Below the pieces are notes generated by a model, which saw nothing but the letters and a program-made list of their open reading frames with translations, was not told the origin of the DNA and did no database searches. A stretch of DNA of 51,388 nt from contig CAYXVG010000052.1 of NCBI GenBank assembly GCA_964468205.1, positions 1 through 51,388 of the forward strand. Direction: 5' to 3'. The DNA comes from CAWELS01 sp964468205 (GTDB lineage: Bacteria > Acidobacteriota > Terriglobia > Bryobacterales > Bryobacteraceae). The translations under genes were made by a program, and so were the position numbers. The number at the start of each line of letters is the position of its first letter. Position 1 is the stretch's first letter. Below, piece after piece: positions 24,520 through 32,472 of the stretch.

Positions 24520-25617
24520 ATGCCGTGCCACGTGACTATCATTCTCTGCTTGATGTTGGCCATCCCAGCCATCTCGCAGACTCCGGAAGAGTATTTCCGC
24601 GGCGCCGGTGCGGGTTTCCGTGGGACCTCCGAGGAGCAGCAGAAATTTTGGACCCCCCACATTGAGACCAGCCACCGCCAAATCTTGGGAGCCGCGGAAC
24701 TAGCCGAGAATCGCGAGGTCGCGATCCTGCTCGGTCCCGGCGTCTGCTCGGAGATTCCGTTGGAGGAATTGGCGCGCCGGTTCGAGCGCGTGATCCTGGT
24801 CGACCTAGATGGCCATAGCATGTTGGCCGCCGTGGAAGCCCTCCCGATGGAATTACGCCCGAAGGTAGAGCTCAGAATCTCGGACGTCACCACTTTCGCC
24901 TCCACTCTGATGAGCGATCTCCGCGAGGCTGTCGAGGCAAGCCAAAACGCGGACGAGGCGTTCCACCAGTTCGACACGTTGTTTGCGTCGCTACGCACAG
25001 GCGTCCAGAAGCTCTGGCTGCCTCAGGCCGACGTGGTAATCTCCTCTCTGTTGCTCTCCGAACTGCCACGTTACCCGCTGGCCTATGCGGATCGGCTGGT
25101 GCGCGCCCGGTTCGACACCCGGCTTCGGGAATGGAAGGGGCGCCAAGTCGCGCGCGAAAAACTCGCCCGGCTGGTCACAGTTGACCATGTGGCAGTACTG
25201 CATGCCCTCCGCCGCGAGGGCGGAGTAATCTACTACGGTGACACGATTAGCCGCGGTCCAGCGTACAGCCAGTTCCCGCCGGCCCGGAGGACTGCGGTGG
25301 AGGGGGCTACCCTCATGTCTCTGCACGCGCTCGGTTTTGAAGGAGCGTCTGCTGCGCCAATCCTCGGCCGCCTTTGCTACGGTGAATTCGGATTCGAAAG
25401 GGAGATTGCAGCCTTCGAGAACCTCCTTGAGGCTTATGAATCTGCCGGCCGCGACAGCTTCGAAAGTCTGGTGGAACTGGAACTCCTCCAGCAGGAATGG
25501 AAGGAGTACGGGCTGAGGCCCGCCAGTCCGCCCATCTCCTGGTGGTGGATCGAGTATCCTTGCGCCGTAGTCCATAGCCCTGGGGCGTTCCGCGCCACCG
25601 GTTGGATCCTCAAATGA
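24520..25617 (+). CDS. Methyltransferase-like protein with apparent signal peptide
   Basis: 365 residues. After a hydrophobic N-terminus that looks like a signal peptide (VTIILCLMLAIPAISQ, cleavage near residue 20) comes a Rossmann-like region: VAILLGPGVCSEIPLEELA (motif I), RVILVDLDGHSM (motif II) and ADVVISSLLLSELP (motif IV position). This is the layout of class I SAM-dependent methyltransferases, but motif I has GPGVCSE rather than GxGxG, so activity is uncertain. An in-frame stop precedes ATG 24520, so the hydrophobic start cannot be extended. Export of a SAM-fold protein would be odd because SAM is cytoplasmic. Specific function unknown. Confidence 0.6.
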   Translation: MPCHVTIILCLMLAIPAISQTPEEYFRGAGAGFRGTSEEQQKFWTPHIETSHRQILGAAELAENREVAILLGPGVCSEIPLEELARRFERVILVDLDGHSMLAAVEALPMELRPKVELRISDVTTFASTLMSDLREAVEASQNADEAFHQFDTLFASLRTGVQKLWLPQADVVISSLLLSELPRYPLAYADRLVRARFDTRLREWKGRQVAREKLARLVTVDHVAVLHALRREGGVIYYGDTISRGPAYSQFPPARRTAVEGATLMSLHALGFEGASAAPILGRLCYGEFGFEREIAAFENLLEAYESAGRDSFESLVELELLQQEWKEYGLRPASPPISWWWIEYPCAVVHSPGAFRATGWILK

Positions 25618-25695
25618 CTGGCCGCGAGGCTGGTCAAGACAACGGTGTAAGACCTCTCGCACCGGTTGCTTGCTACGATAAAGCCTGCTCTCCAG

Positions 25696-26733
25696 ATGGA
25701 GTTCTCGAAGATACTTGTGCGGGCCACGAACTGGATCGGCGACGCCGTAATGTCCTTACCCGCCTTGCAGGCCCTCCGCCGCCGCTATCCGCATGCGGAG
25801 ATCAGCGTGCTCGCGCGTCCGTGGGTGGCCGGTCTTTATGCCCGGGAGCCGATTGCTGACCGTGTGATCCCCTACAATGTCCAGCCAGGAGTCCGCGGAT
25901 TGGCTGGCGATTGGCGCGTCGCCCGCGAGTTGAGGCGCCAGCGGTTTGACGCAGCCATTCTGTTTCAGAATGCCTTCAGAGCGGCTCTGATTGTTTGGCT
26001 CGCGGGGATTCCTCGGCGAATTGGCTATAACCAGGACGGACGGGGATTCTTGCTCACCGGCGCCATTCCGGCGCCGCGCCCGGGCGAAGTTGAGGAGCAC
26101 GAATCCTACTATTACCTGGAGATGCTCCGCCGGGCCGGCATTCTGGAGGCCGTTCCGGAGGTGCGGGCTATCCAGTTTGACGGCGCGGCGTCCGCCCGGC
26201 AGGCTGGAAGGGGACTACTCGCTGAAGCGGGGCTAGGCGACAAGGTGATCGGATTGAGTCCCGGGGCGGCTTTCGGAAGTGCGAAGCGCTGGTTCCCGGG
26301 CCGCTTCGCGGAAGCCGCGGCGCGGGTGGCCGGAGAACGGGGAGCGGCCGTTGCACTCTTCGGTTCTGCTGGCGAGCGGCCGCTGTGTGACGAGGTCGAA
26401 GCCGGGCTCGCTGCCGCTGGGATCCGGACGCGTAACTTCGCCGGACGCACGTCGCTACGGGAGTTTATCGATATGACAGCCGCCTGCAGGCTCTTCATTT
26501 CGAACGATTCCGGCGCAATGCACGTCGCCGCCGCCGTTGGTGTGCCGGTGGTAGCCGTTTTCGGGCCCACGGATCACGTTGCCACCAGCCCGAAAGGACC
26601 GGCGTTTCGCATCGTGCGGGAGCCGGTGGATTGTGCGCCATGCATGTTGCGGGAGTGCCCGATCGATCACCGTTGTATGAAGCGGGTCGGCGCGGAGCGT
26701 GTGGCGGAAGCAGCGTTGGAATTGCTGAAATAG
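25696..26733 (+). CDS. waaF: Lipopolysaccharide heptosyltransferase II
   Basis: 345 residues of the GT9 family, adding the second L-glycero-D-manno-heptose to the LPS inner core at the cytoplasmic face. The N-terminus ILVRATNWIGDAVMSLPAL, the SPGAAFGSAKRWFPGRFAEA ADP-heptose site and FISNDSGAMHVAAAVGVPVV are classic WaaF motifs; CMLRECPIDHRCM is also typical. Starts at ATG 25696; a TTG at 25666 would add ten unlikely residues. It opens a cluster of LPS-core genes. Confidence 0.9.
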   Translation: MEFSKILVRATNWIGDAVMSLPALQALRRRYPHAEISVLARPWVAGLYAREPIADRVIPYNVQPGVRGLAGDWRVARELRRQRFDAAILFQNAFRAALIVWLAGIPRRIGYNQDGRGFLLTGAIPAPRPGEVEEHESYYYLEMLRRAGILEAVPEVRAIQFDGAASARQAGRGLLAEAGLGDKVIGLSPGAAFGSAKRWFPGRFAEAAARVAGERGAAVALFGSAGERPLCDEVEAGLAAAGIRTRNFAGRTSLREFIDMTAACRLFISNDSGAMHVAAAVGVPVVAVFGPTDHVATSPKGPAFRIVREPVDCAPCMLRECPIDHRCMKRVGAERVAEAALELLK

Positions 26734-26800
26734 AAGACTGGTTGAGAAGAATCTGCTGGCCGGCGAATCTGCCTGCCACACGTCAGTTGGAGAATGCCTG

Positions 26801-27187
26801 TTGGATACACGGAAGAAGATCGTCGATGGGAGTGATGCGGAGGAGTTGCTGCGTTCGCGGGCTGGCGCCAAGCCAGCGGTGAAGGTTGTTGTCGGGTATT
26901 TCGATCCGTTGCTGGCAAGCCATGTCCGGCGATTGGAGAAGATTGCCGGCGGCCACAAGCTGATCGCGCTGGTCAGCTCCCCCGCGCGGCCGCTTCTCCC
27001 GCCTGCCGCGCGCGCAGAGTTGGTGGCCGCTCTAGACTTGGTGGAGAGCGTGATCGTAGTCCCGCCCTCCCGCCTTCGCGACCTGCTGCGTTTGGTGCCC
27101 GCCGAGATCCTCAGCTTGGAGCAGGCCAGCGACGCCGAGCGGACAGAGGAGTTAGTGCGCCATGTGCGCTCGCGGCAAGTAGCCTGA
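26801..27187 (+). CDS. Degenerate nucleotidyltransferase-fold protein (HldE/RfaE-C-like)
   Basis: 128 residues. The stretch VVVGYFDPLLASHVRRLEKI followed by HKLIALVSSP and AELVAALDLVESVIVVPP has the order of the cytidylyltransferase fold in the ADP-heptose synthase domain of HldE. The catalytic HxGH is degraded: residues 38-41 read LASH, so only the last histidine remains, and the C-terminal ISSTxxR motif is absent. It starts at TTG 26801 with an uggaga site ~7 nt upstream. Position between waaF and a second heptosyltransferase supports a heptose-related role, perhaps non-enzymatic. Fold assignment is by eye. Confidence 0.5.
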   Translation: MDTRKKIVDGSDAEELLRSRAGAKPAVKVVVGYFDPLLASHVRRLEKIAGGHKLIALVSSPARPLLPPAARAELVAALDLVESVIVVPPSRLRDLLRLVPAEILSLEQASDAERTEELVRHVRSRQVA

Positions 27188-27193
27188 TCACGA

Positions 27194-28153
27194 ATGGCCG
27201 AGAACCGAATCCTGGCTGTGCGGCTTAGCTCGATGGGCGACGTCATCCATACGCTGCCCGCGGTGGCCTCGTTGAAGCACAGCTTTCCGGGTTCCTACCT
27301 GGCGTGGGTCATCGACCCGCGCTGGGCCATCCTTTTAGAAGACAACCCTTACGTGGACGAGGTGATCCTCTTTAACCGGCGCAGTTTCCGCGGCATCATT
27401 GAATGCCGCCGAGTCCTCAGGGAGAGGCGCTTTGACATGGTGGTGGACTTTCAAGGGCTGATCAAGAGCGGTCTGCTTGCCTCGGCGGCGCGCCCGCAGA
27501 GGATATTTGGCTTTCACGAGTCGCACTGCCGCGAGCGTCTCGCGGCGCTCTTTTATTCGGACCGTATCGCTACGGACGCTCCGCACGTGGTGGATAAAAA
27601 CCTCGCCTTGGCCCGGGGAGCGGGGGCGGTAAATACTCTTAATACGTTTCCGGTCCCGGTGGGAAAGCCGGAGGGAGAACTGCCGCCTGGCGAGTTTGTA
27701 CTGGCTTCTCCGCTCGGGGGCTGGCGCTCGAAACAGTGGCCCATGCGGCACTACTCCGAGTTGGCGGCGCTGCTCGTACGGAAGCTCGGAATGCCGCTTG
27801 TGCTGAACGGCTCGCCCAACGCCCATCCTGAAATGGAAGCGGTGGAAGGCTGCAGAAAGCACTACTCGACTGTGGCGGGCCTCATTGACGCGACACGGCG
27901 GGCCCGAGCGGTCATCGGAATCGACAGCGGGCCTCTGCATCTGGCGGCGGCGTTGCGAAAGCCCGGCGTCGCGATCTTCGGCCCCACCGATCCGGCGCGC
28001 AACGGACCGTACTGGCGCGGTTTTGTGACGCTGCGCCGGCCTAACGTTCATACAACGTACAAGCGAAGCGATAAGGCGGAGGCGTCGATGGGCGAGATTT
28101 CCCCGGATGAGGTGCTGCGCGCCCTGCAGACCGCGCTGGAGACGGAGACCTGA
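27194..28153 (+). CDS. waaC: Lipopolysaccharide heptosyltransferase I-like (GT9)
   Basis: 319 residues. N-terminus ILAVRLSSMGDVIHTLPAVA, the acceptor-domain motif VVDFQGLIKSGLLA and the donor-site segment IGIDSGPLHLAAALRKPGVA with GPTDPARNGPYW match heptosyltransferase I (WaaC), which adds the first heptose to Kdo. Follows the nucleotidyltransferase-like gene after 6 nt and overlaps the next gene by one base (TGATG), so an operon is likely. Confidence 0.88.
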   Translation: MAENRILAVRLSSMGDVIHTLPAVASLKHSFPGSYLAWVIDPRWAILLEDNPYVDEVILFNRRSFRGIIECRRVLRERRFDMVVDFQGLIKSGLLASAARPQRIFGFHESHCRERLAALFYSDRIATDAPHVVDKNLALARGAGAVNTLNTFPVPVGKPEGELPPGEFVLASPLGGWRSKQWPMRHYSELAALLVRKLGMPLVLNGSPNAHPEMEAVEGCRKHYSTVAGLIDATRRARAVIGIDSGPLHLAAALRKPGVAIFGPTDPARNGPYWRGFVTLRRPNVHTTYKRSDKAEASMGEISPDEVLRALQTALETET

Positions 28154-28704
28154 TGCCGCGCTATCTTTTTCCGAAGGCCTATGCTGACTGGGCCGCCCGG
28201 CTGCGCGTGCCTGGAGGATTTCTTCTCGTGGCGGTTTTCCTTTGGCTCTCCAAGCCGACCGTGGAATCGCTTTTCTGGGGGTTGCCACTATCCTTGGCTG
28301 GATTGCACCTGCGCCTCTGGGCCGCGGGGCATCTTACAAAGAACCAGCGGCTGGTGAGCACTGGACCGTATGCGCACCTGCGAAATCCCCTCTACCTGGG
28401 GACGCTGCTGGTAGCTGCGGGGCTGGTAGTCGCCGCACGCGAGTGGATTCTGGCGGCCGTGTTTGCGGCGGTGTTCGTGCTAATCTACTTGCCGGTGATC
28501 CAGGAGGAGGAGAAGCACCTCCGGGATCTGTTTCCGGCGTTCGATGACTACGCCCGCGAGGTGCCGCTGCTGCTGCCGCGTCTGAAACCGTTCGCGAAAG
28601 GAAGCTTCCGGTGGACGTTGTATCGGAGGAACAAAGAATACAACGCCTTGCTTGGTTTTCTTGCCGGCGAGGTGGTTTTGGTAGCGAAGGCGGTCTGGTT
28701 TTGA
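28153..28704 (+). CDS. Isoprenylcysteine/phospholipid methyltransferase-family membrane protein
   Basis: 183 residues with 4 or so membrane segments. The GPYAHLRNPLYLGTLL motif and the C-terminal EEEKHLRDLFPAFDDYAREV are the SAM-binding signatures of the ICMT/PEMT membrane methyltransferase family. The physiological substrate is not predictable; bacterial members are often linked to envelope lipids. Coupled by overlap to the heptosyltransferase gene, it may act on envelope lipid, but that is inference. Confidence 0.8.
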   Translation: MPRYLFPKAYADWAARLRVPGGFLLVAVFLWLSKPTVESLFWGLPLSLAGLHLRLWAAGHLTKNQRLVSTGPYAHLRNPLYLGTLLVAAGLVVAAREWILAAVFAAVFVLIYLPVIQEEEKHLRDLFPAFDDYAREVPLLLPRLKPFAKGSFRWTLYRRNKEYNALLGFLAGEVVLVAKAVWF

Positions 28705-28760
28705 GGGACGGATCCTCACTGCGTCTGCCGGGGCAGGCGGCGCCACGTCCCGCGTCTGTT

Positions 28761-30155
28761 CTATCGCCAGCCGCCGCGTTCGACACGGGGGAAATTCCGC
28801 GAAGCGTCGTCGACGATTAGCACCCAGTCGTTGTTGCGGCCGCTATAGGGTGGATCAAAGCGGCGCTCTCCCGCAGTGGGAAACTCGCCGATAGGCTCCG
28901 CGATACCCTGCCTCGGGTTGAAGAACCAAACCTTCGCGGTTGGTCCGGAGACCTTGGTCATGTCAACAGTTACCGGTTCTCCCATCGGGAGGTAAACCAG
29001 CGCGAACGCACTGTCAGTAGCCCGGCCGGCTCGCTTATGATTCGTGCCGGAGCCGGGATCTCCAATGATCAGTGATTGGTCAGGTTCAAGCCGGTGAAAC
29101 GGCCGGAGCGTGAAAAGCCGCCGGAAATGGCCCATCTGGAAGGAAGCCGGGTGGTCTAGCGCGTGAGGCCATGGGGTGCGGGCAACCGAAATCGGCTCCC
29201 GGCCCGGCTGCCACATCTGCCAGATGTTGTGGTCGCCATAGGTGTGGCCAGCGGCTCCAGCGAGCATCGACATGTAGGCGGCCCGCCGGACGTCCCACTC
29301 GTCGAACCAGCCTTTTGCGCCATCACGATGCCAGTTGACAGGGTGATCTTCGTAGCATGGTTCACCATCAAGCACGGGTTTTGGCGGTACCAGGGCGCGG
29401 GCTGCAAGCGTCGTTTCATAGTTGGGATTCAGCAATCGGCCGTGGCCCGACTGAAACATGTTGAAATCCAACCAGTCGTCACTGTGGAACCACTTGGAGG
29501 AGGCGTTTCCTCCCTGCGGATGGAAGGTCATGAGGTTCCGGCCGCCGTCCCCCTTTTCGAGGCCGCGGGCCATGGCGCGGATAATCTCGATGTGCCGGTC
29601 GTTATCCGGGCTGCGGTCGCCGCCGAGAATCCAGATCACTGGCTTGTCCCGGTAACGGCGGCCGAGAAACTCTCCGTAGGTTTCTGCGTTGTGAGGGGTA
29701 AAGACTTCTGGACCAACTCCCCAGCGTTTTACCCATTTGTCTCCCCATGTCGGCAACAGCCCGATGAACAGGCCGAGCTTTTCGGCCCGGTTGACAATAT
29801 AGTCGACGTGGTCCCAATAGTCATTTGCGGGGCCGTCTCGAACGTCCGGGCGGGCCGGGTCGTTCTCGACCAGCGGACGATGGCCGTAAACGTTCGGAGT
29901 GTTGAGGCCATCGAGCTCGGCAAGCGCAACGGCCTGGATGACGGTAAATCCCTTTCCCGCCCGGTTGGCCAGGTACAGGTCCGCCTCCTTGCGGTCCAGG
30001 CGGTGAAACAGCTCCCAAGCGGTGTCGCCGAGGTAGAAGAAGGGCGAACCGTCCTCGTAAATGAGGTAGCGGTGGTTGGGGCTGACTTTCAGTACGGGAG
30101 CCGCAAGGGTGGCAAACGGGGAAAGAATGAGAAGAACGATCAACAGTCGGGTCAT
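28761..30155 (-). CDS. Exported DUF4038-type glycoside hydrolase
   Basis: 464 residues with a Sec signal peptide (LLIVLLILSPFATLA). The body is a TIM-barrel DUF4038 domain (SPFFYLGDTAWELFHRLDR, VIWILGGDRSPDND, PVLDGEPCYEDHP), related to GH140 apiosidases, followed by a C-terminal collagenase-type putative binding domain (VWFFNPRQGIAEPIGEF, FDPPYSGRNNDWVLIVDD). The glutamate in GEPCYE and the aspartate in GGD are probable catalytic residues by family analogy. It is likely periplasmic and cleaves plant-type glycans; exact specificity is open. It lies 86 bp downstream of the enolase-superfamily gene on the same strand. Confidence 0.85.
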   Translation of the reverse strand: MTRLLIVLLILSPFATLAAPVLKVSPNHRYLIYEDGSPFFYLGDTAWELFHRLDRKEADLYLANRAGKGFTVIQAVALAELDGLNTPNVYGHRPLVENDPARPDVRDGPANDYWDHVDYIVNRAEKLGLFIGLLPTWGDKWVKRWGVGPEVFTPHNAETYGEFLGRRYRDKPVIWILGGDRSPDNDRHIEIIRAMARGLEKGDGGRNLMTFHPQGGNASSKWFHSDDWLDFNMFQSGHGRLLNPNYETTLAARALVPPKPVLDGEPCYEDHPVNWHRDGAKGWFDEWDVRRAAYMSMLAGAAGHTYGDHNIWQMWQPGREPISVARTPWPHALDHPASFQMGHFRRLFTLRPFHRLEPDQSLIIGDPGSGTNHKRAGRATDSAFALVYLPMGEPVTVDMTKVSGPTAKVWFFNPRQGIAEPIGEFPTAGERRFDPPYSGRNNDWVLIVDDASRNFPRVERGGWR

Positions 30156-30241
30156 GGCTGTCTATCTAACCGGCACTGTAGCAGGCGAAAGCGGGCCGGT
30201 CGCGCGCACCGGACCGCTCGCCAGCAGAGCCGCTTGTCCGT

Positions 30242-31600
30242 TTAGCTCCAAAGCCGATCGTTCACGCGGTCTGTATCCCACTCTTCGGTGGGCTCGAAGA
30301 AGCCGGGCTTCCGCGGGTGCAGGTGCTCCTTGATGACCTCCTCGACGACCTCGATGCCAAGGCCGGGACCCTCCGGCACCGGGATGAAGCCCTTCTGGAT
30401 GATCGGTTTCGAAATGCCTTCGACCATGTCGTTCCACCACGGCACGTCCACGGAGTGGTTCTCCAGGGAAAGGAAGTTCTGTGTGGCCGCGGCGCAGTGA
30501 ACGTTCGCCATGCACGAAATCGGGGTGCCGGCGAAGTGCATGGCCATGGCCACTCCGTACTCCTCGGCCATGTCGCCGATCTTCTTGGTTTCGAGCAATC
30601 CGCCGGAGCTGGCAAGGTCCGGATGGATGATGTCCACGGCGTGTTTCTCGCAGAGCAGTTTGAACGGTTCTTTGAGGTAGATGTCTTCGCCGGTGAGGGT
30701 TGGCACGTCGATAGCGTCGGTGATCTGCCGCCACTGCTCCGGGAACTGCCAGGGGATCATATCCTCTAGCCAGGCCATGTTGTAAGGTTCCAGAGCCTTG
30801 CCGAGTCTGATGCAGGAGTTGACTCCGATGTGACCGAAGTGGTCGGCCGCCAGTGGCACCTCCATGCCAATAATCTCGCGCACTTGAGCAACATAGTCCG
30901 CCATCATGGCGATGCCCTTGTCGGTGATCTCGATCCCGGTGAAGAAATGCATGGTGTCACGAGTCTCTCGCGAGCTGAGCCCGAGGGGACGTGTCAGCGT
31001 TCCGGGGGTACCTTCGACTAGGCGGATTCCCAGATCCATCTTCAGGTAGGTGAAGCCCATGTCCAGGCGCCCCTTCATGCGCTCGGCGTAGATCTTCGGG
31101 TCCGGCGACATGTCGGTGTCGGCGTAGCAGCGGATACTGTCGCGGAACTTGCCGCCGAGCATTTGGTACGCAGGGACGTTGTACGCCTTACCGGCCAAGT
31201 CCCACAAGGCCATCTCGACCCCGCAAACGCCGCCCGCCTGCCGGGCGTGGCCGCCGAATTGCTTAATCTCCTTGAAGATCTTGTCCACATTGCACGGGTT
31301 CTGACCAAGCAGCTTGCGCTTGAGCACTAGTGCATAAGTCTCTGAAGCGCCGTCACGGACCTCACCCCATCCGACAATGCCCTGATTGGTATCGAGGCGG
31401 ATGATCGGGCAGGTCATCGGAGCGCCGGTGACGGTCGCCACACGCAGGTCCGTGATCTTCAGCTCAGACGGTCTCGAGTTTGTCTTGACGTTATTCTGGT
31501 AGGCTTCCGCCGCATCGCCGGAAAAAAATGCGCTGGCGCCGAGACCGGCCGCTCCGAGAAATGAGCGCCGGCCCATCATCTTCTGAATCGCTTTCTTCAT
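30242..31600 (-). CDS. Tat-exported mandelate racemase/enolase-superfamily enzyme
   Basis: 452 residues. A Tat signal (GRRSFLGAAGLGASAFF, ~10-26) precedes a full enolase-superfamily protein: capping domain, then barrel with metal ligands in AADHFGHIG, WLEDMIPW and LTGEDIYL, and a MAMHFAGTPI histidine. The usual KxK base motif on the second strand reads KMD, closer to sugar-acid dehydratases that use the His-Asp dyad. It probably dehydrates an aldonic acid, but it is exported, which is unusual for the family. An aggagaaa site precedes ATG 31600. Likely co-transcribed with the DUF4038 gene as a sugar-use pair. Confidence 0.85.
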   Translation of the reverse strand: MKKAIQKMMGRRSFLGAAGLGASAFFSGDAAEAYQNNVKTNSRPSELKITDLRVATVTGAPMTCPIIRLDTNQGIVGWGEVRDGASETYALVLKRKLLGQNPCNVDKIFKEIKQFGGHARQAGGVCGVEMALWDLAGKAYNVPAYQMLGGKFRDSIRCYADTDMSPDPKIYAERMKGRLDMGFTYLKMDLGIRLVEGTPGTLTRPLGLSSRETRDTMHFFTGIEITDKGIAMMADYVAQVREIIGMEVPLAADHFGHIGVNSCIRLGKALEPYNMAWLEDMIPWQFPEQWRQITDAIDVPTLTGEDIYLKEPFKLLCEKHAVDIIHPDLASSGGLLETKKIGDMAEEYGVAMAMHFAGTPISCMANVHCAAATQNFLSLENHSVDVPWWNDMVEGISKPIIQKGFIPVPEGPGLGIEVVEEVIKEHLHPRKPGFFEPTEEWDTDRVNDRLWS

Positions 31601-31818
31601 GCTTTTCTCCTATACCGCCTCGGTACGGGCTGGCGGTCATCGATTCCGCCGGGCCAGAAACGCCACATGGCGCGCGGACAAGCGGTTTCGTCATTGTATC
31701 CGGTTCAGCGCCGGGAAGGGCAGGCGTAATAAGGCGGGCAGCGGCCGGCAACCGGCCACAGCCCTAACGTGAGTTGCAGGTCAATGCCATCCGCGTACGC
31801 GGAAGTACGCGGGTGGTT
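31601..31818. other. Intergenic region with hairpin
   Basis: 218 bases between two minus-strand genes. It contains the perfect hairpin ccgcgtac/gtacgcgg (31791-31798 with 31805-31812) just after the stop of the 31819 gene, probably its transcript end, although no U-tract follows on that strand. No gene or clear promoter was found in the rest. Confidence 0.45.
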
Positions 31819-32472
31819 TTAGTCGGCTTTCTCGAAAATGAGTAAGTATTGTGTGTCCGGGACGTGTTCTATGTCCTTCACGAGCCGGAATCCGGCGGCT
31901 TCGATTTCCTCGATCACCACAGGTTTATCTGCCCGAATGTGGTCCGGGTCGCGGAAGCCATGTTTGTAGTAATCCATGATGGCCAAGCGCCCGGCGCTTT
32001 TGAGCGCATTGTGTACACGCGCAAGCAAGGGTTTGGGATAGTCGAAATGGTGGTATGCGTCCACGGCGAGAATCATGTCGGCCGAATTGGCTGGCAGGTT
32101 TGGGTCACGCTCTCCGCCGAGAGCGAAATCGACATTGGCAAGACGCGCCTCGCTCGCCGTCCTGCGGGCGGCTTCGAGGAAGTCCTCGTGGATATCCTGG
32201 GCAAGAACTTGACCAGCCGGGCCGACGGCCTCCGCCAAGTATGGCAGCAGGACTCCCGCTCCGGTTCCGAGATCAACCACTGTGTCGCCTACTCTAAGCC
32301 CCAGCGCTCCCACGAGCTTTTCCGCCTGTAGCCGGTCCGCGCGAGCCGGGTCGGCGAGGACCTTCACCATCTGTCTCCGGGACTCGCGATCGGCGTAGTG
32401 GCGGTTGGCGTCGCTCGCCACCTGCGCCGGGGCCATCACGGCAAAACCTAGTAGCAAGGTAAGCGTTTTCAT
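31819..32472 (-). CDS. Exported class I SAM-dependent methyltransferase
   Basis: 217 residues. An N-terminal signal peptide (TLTLLLGFAVMAPAQVAS) is followed by a complete methyltransferase fold: motif I VVDLGTGAGVLLPYLAEA, motif II VLAQDIHEDFLEAA, motif IV ADMILAVDAYHHF and KSAGRLAIMDYYKHG. Motif I is intact, so the fold should bind SAM. Similar periplasm-directed methyltransferase-like proteins occur in Acidobacteriota and Planctomycetes, though the source of SAM outside the cytoplasm is unknown. It overlaps the end of hom by 4 bp and is probably translated with it. Confidence 0.82.
   Translation of the reverse strand: MKTLTLLLGFAVMAPAQVASDANRHYADRESRRQMVKVLADPARADRLQAEKLVGALGLRVGDTVVDLGTGAGVLLPYLAEAVGPAGQVLAQDIHEDFLEAARRTASEARLANVDFALGGERDPNLPANSADMILAVDAYHHFDYPKPLLARVHNALKSAGRLAIMDYYKHGFRDPDHIRADKPVVIEEIEAAGFRLVKDIEHVPDTQYLLIFEKAD

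Noticed and set aside
29163..30245. 360-codon plus-strand open frame
   Set aside because: It is antisense to the clear DUF4038 glycosidase gene; its protein has no family motifs and arises from GC-rich codon bias.
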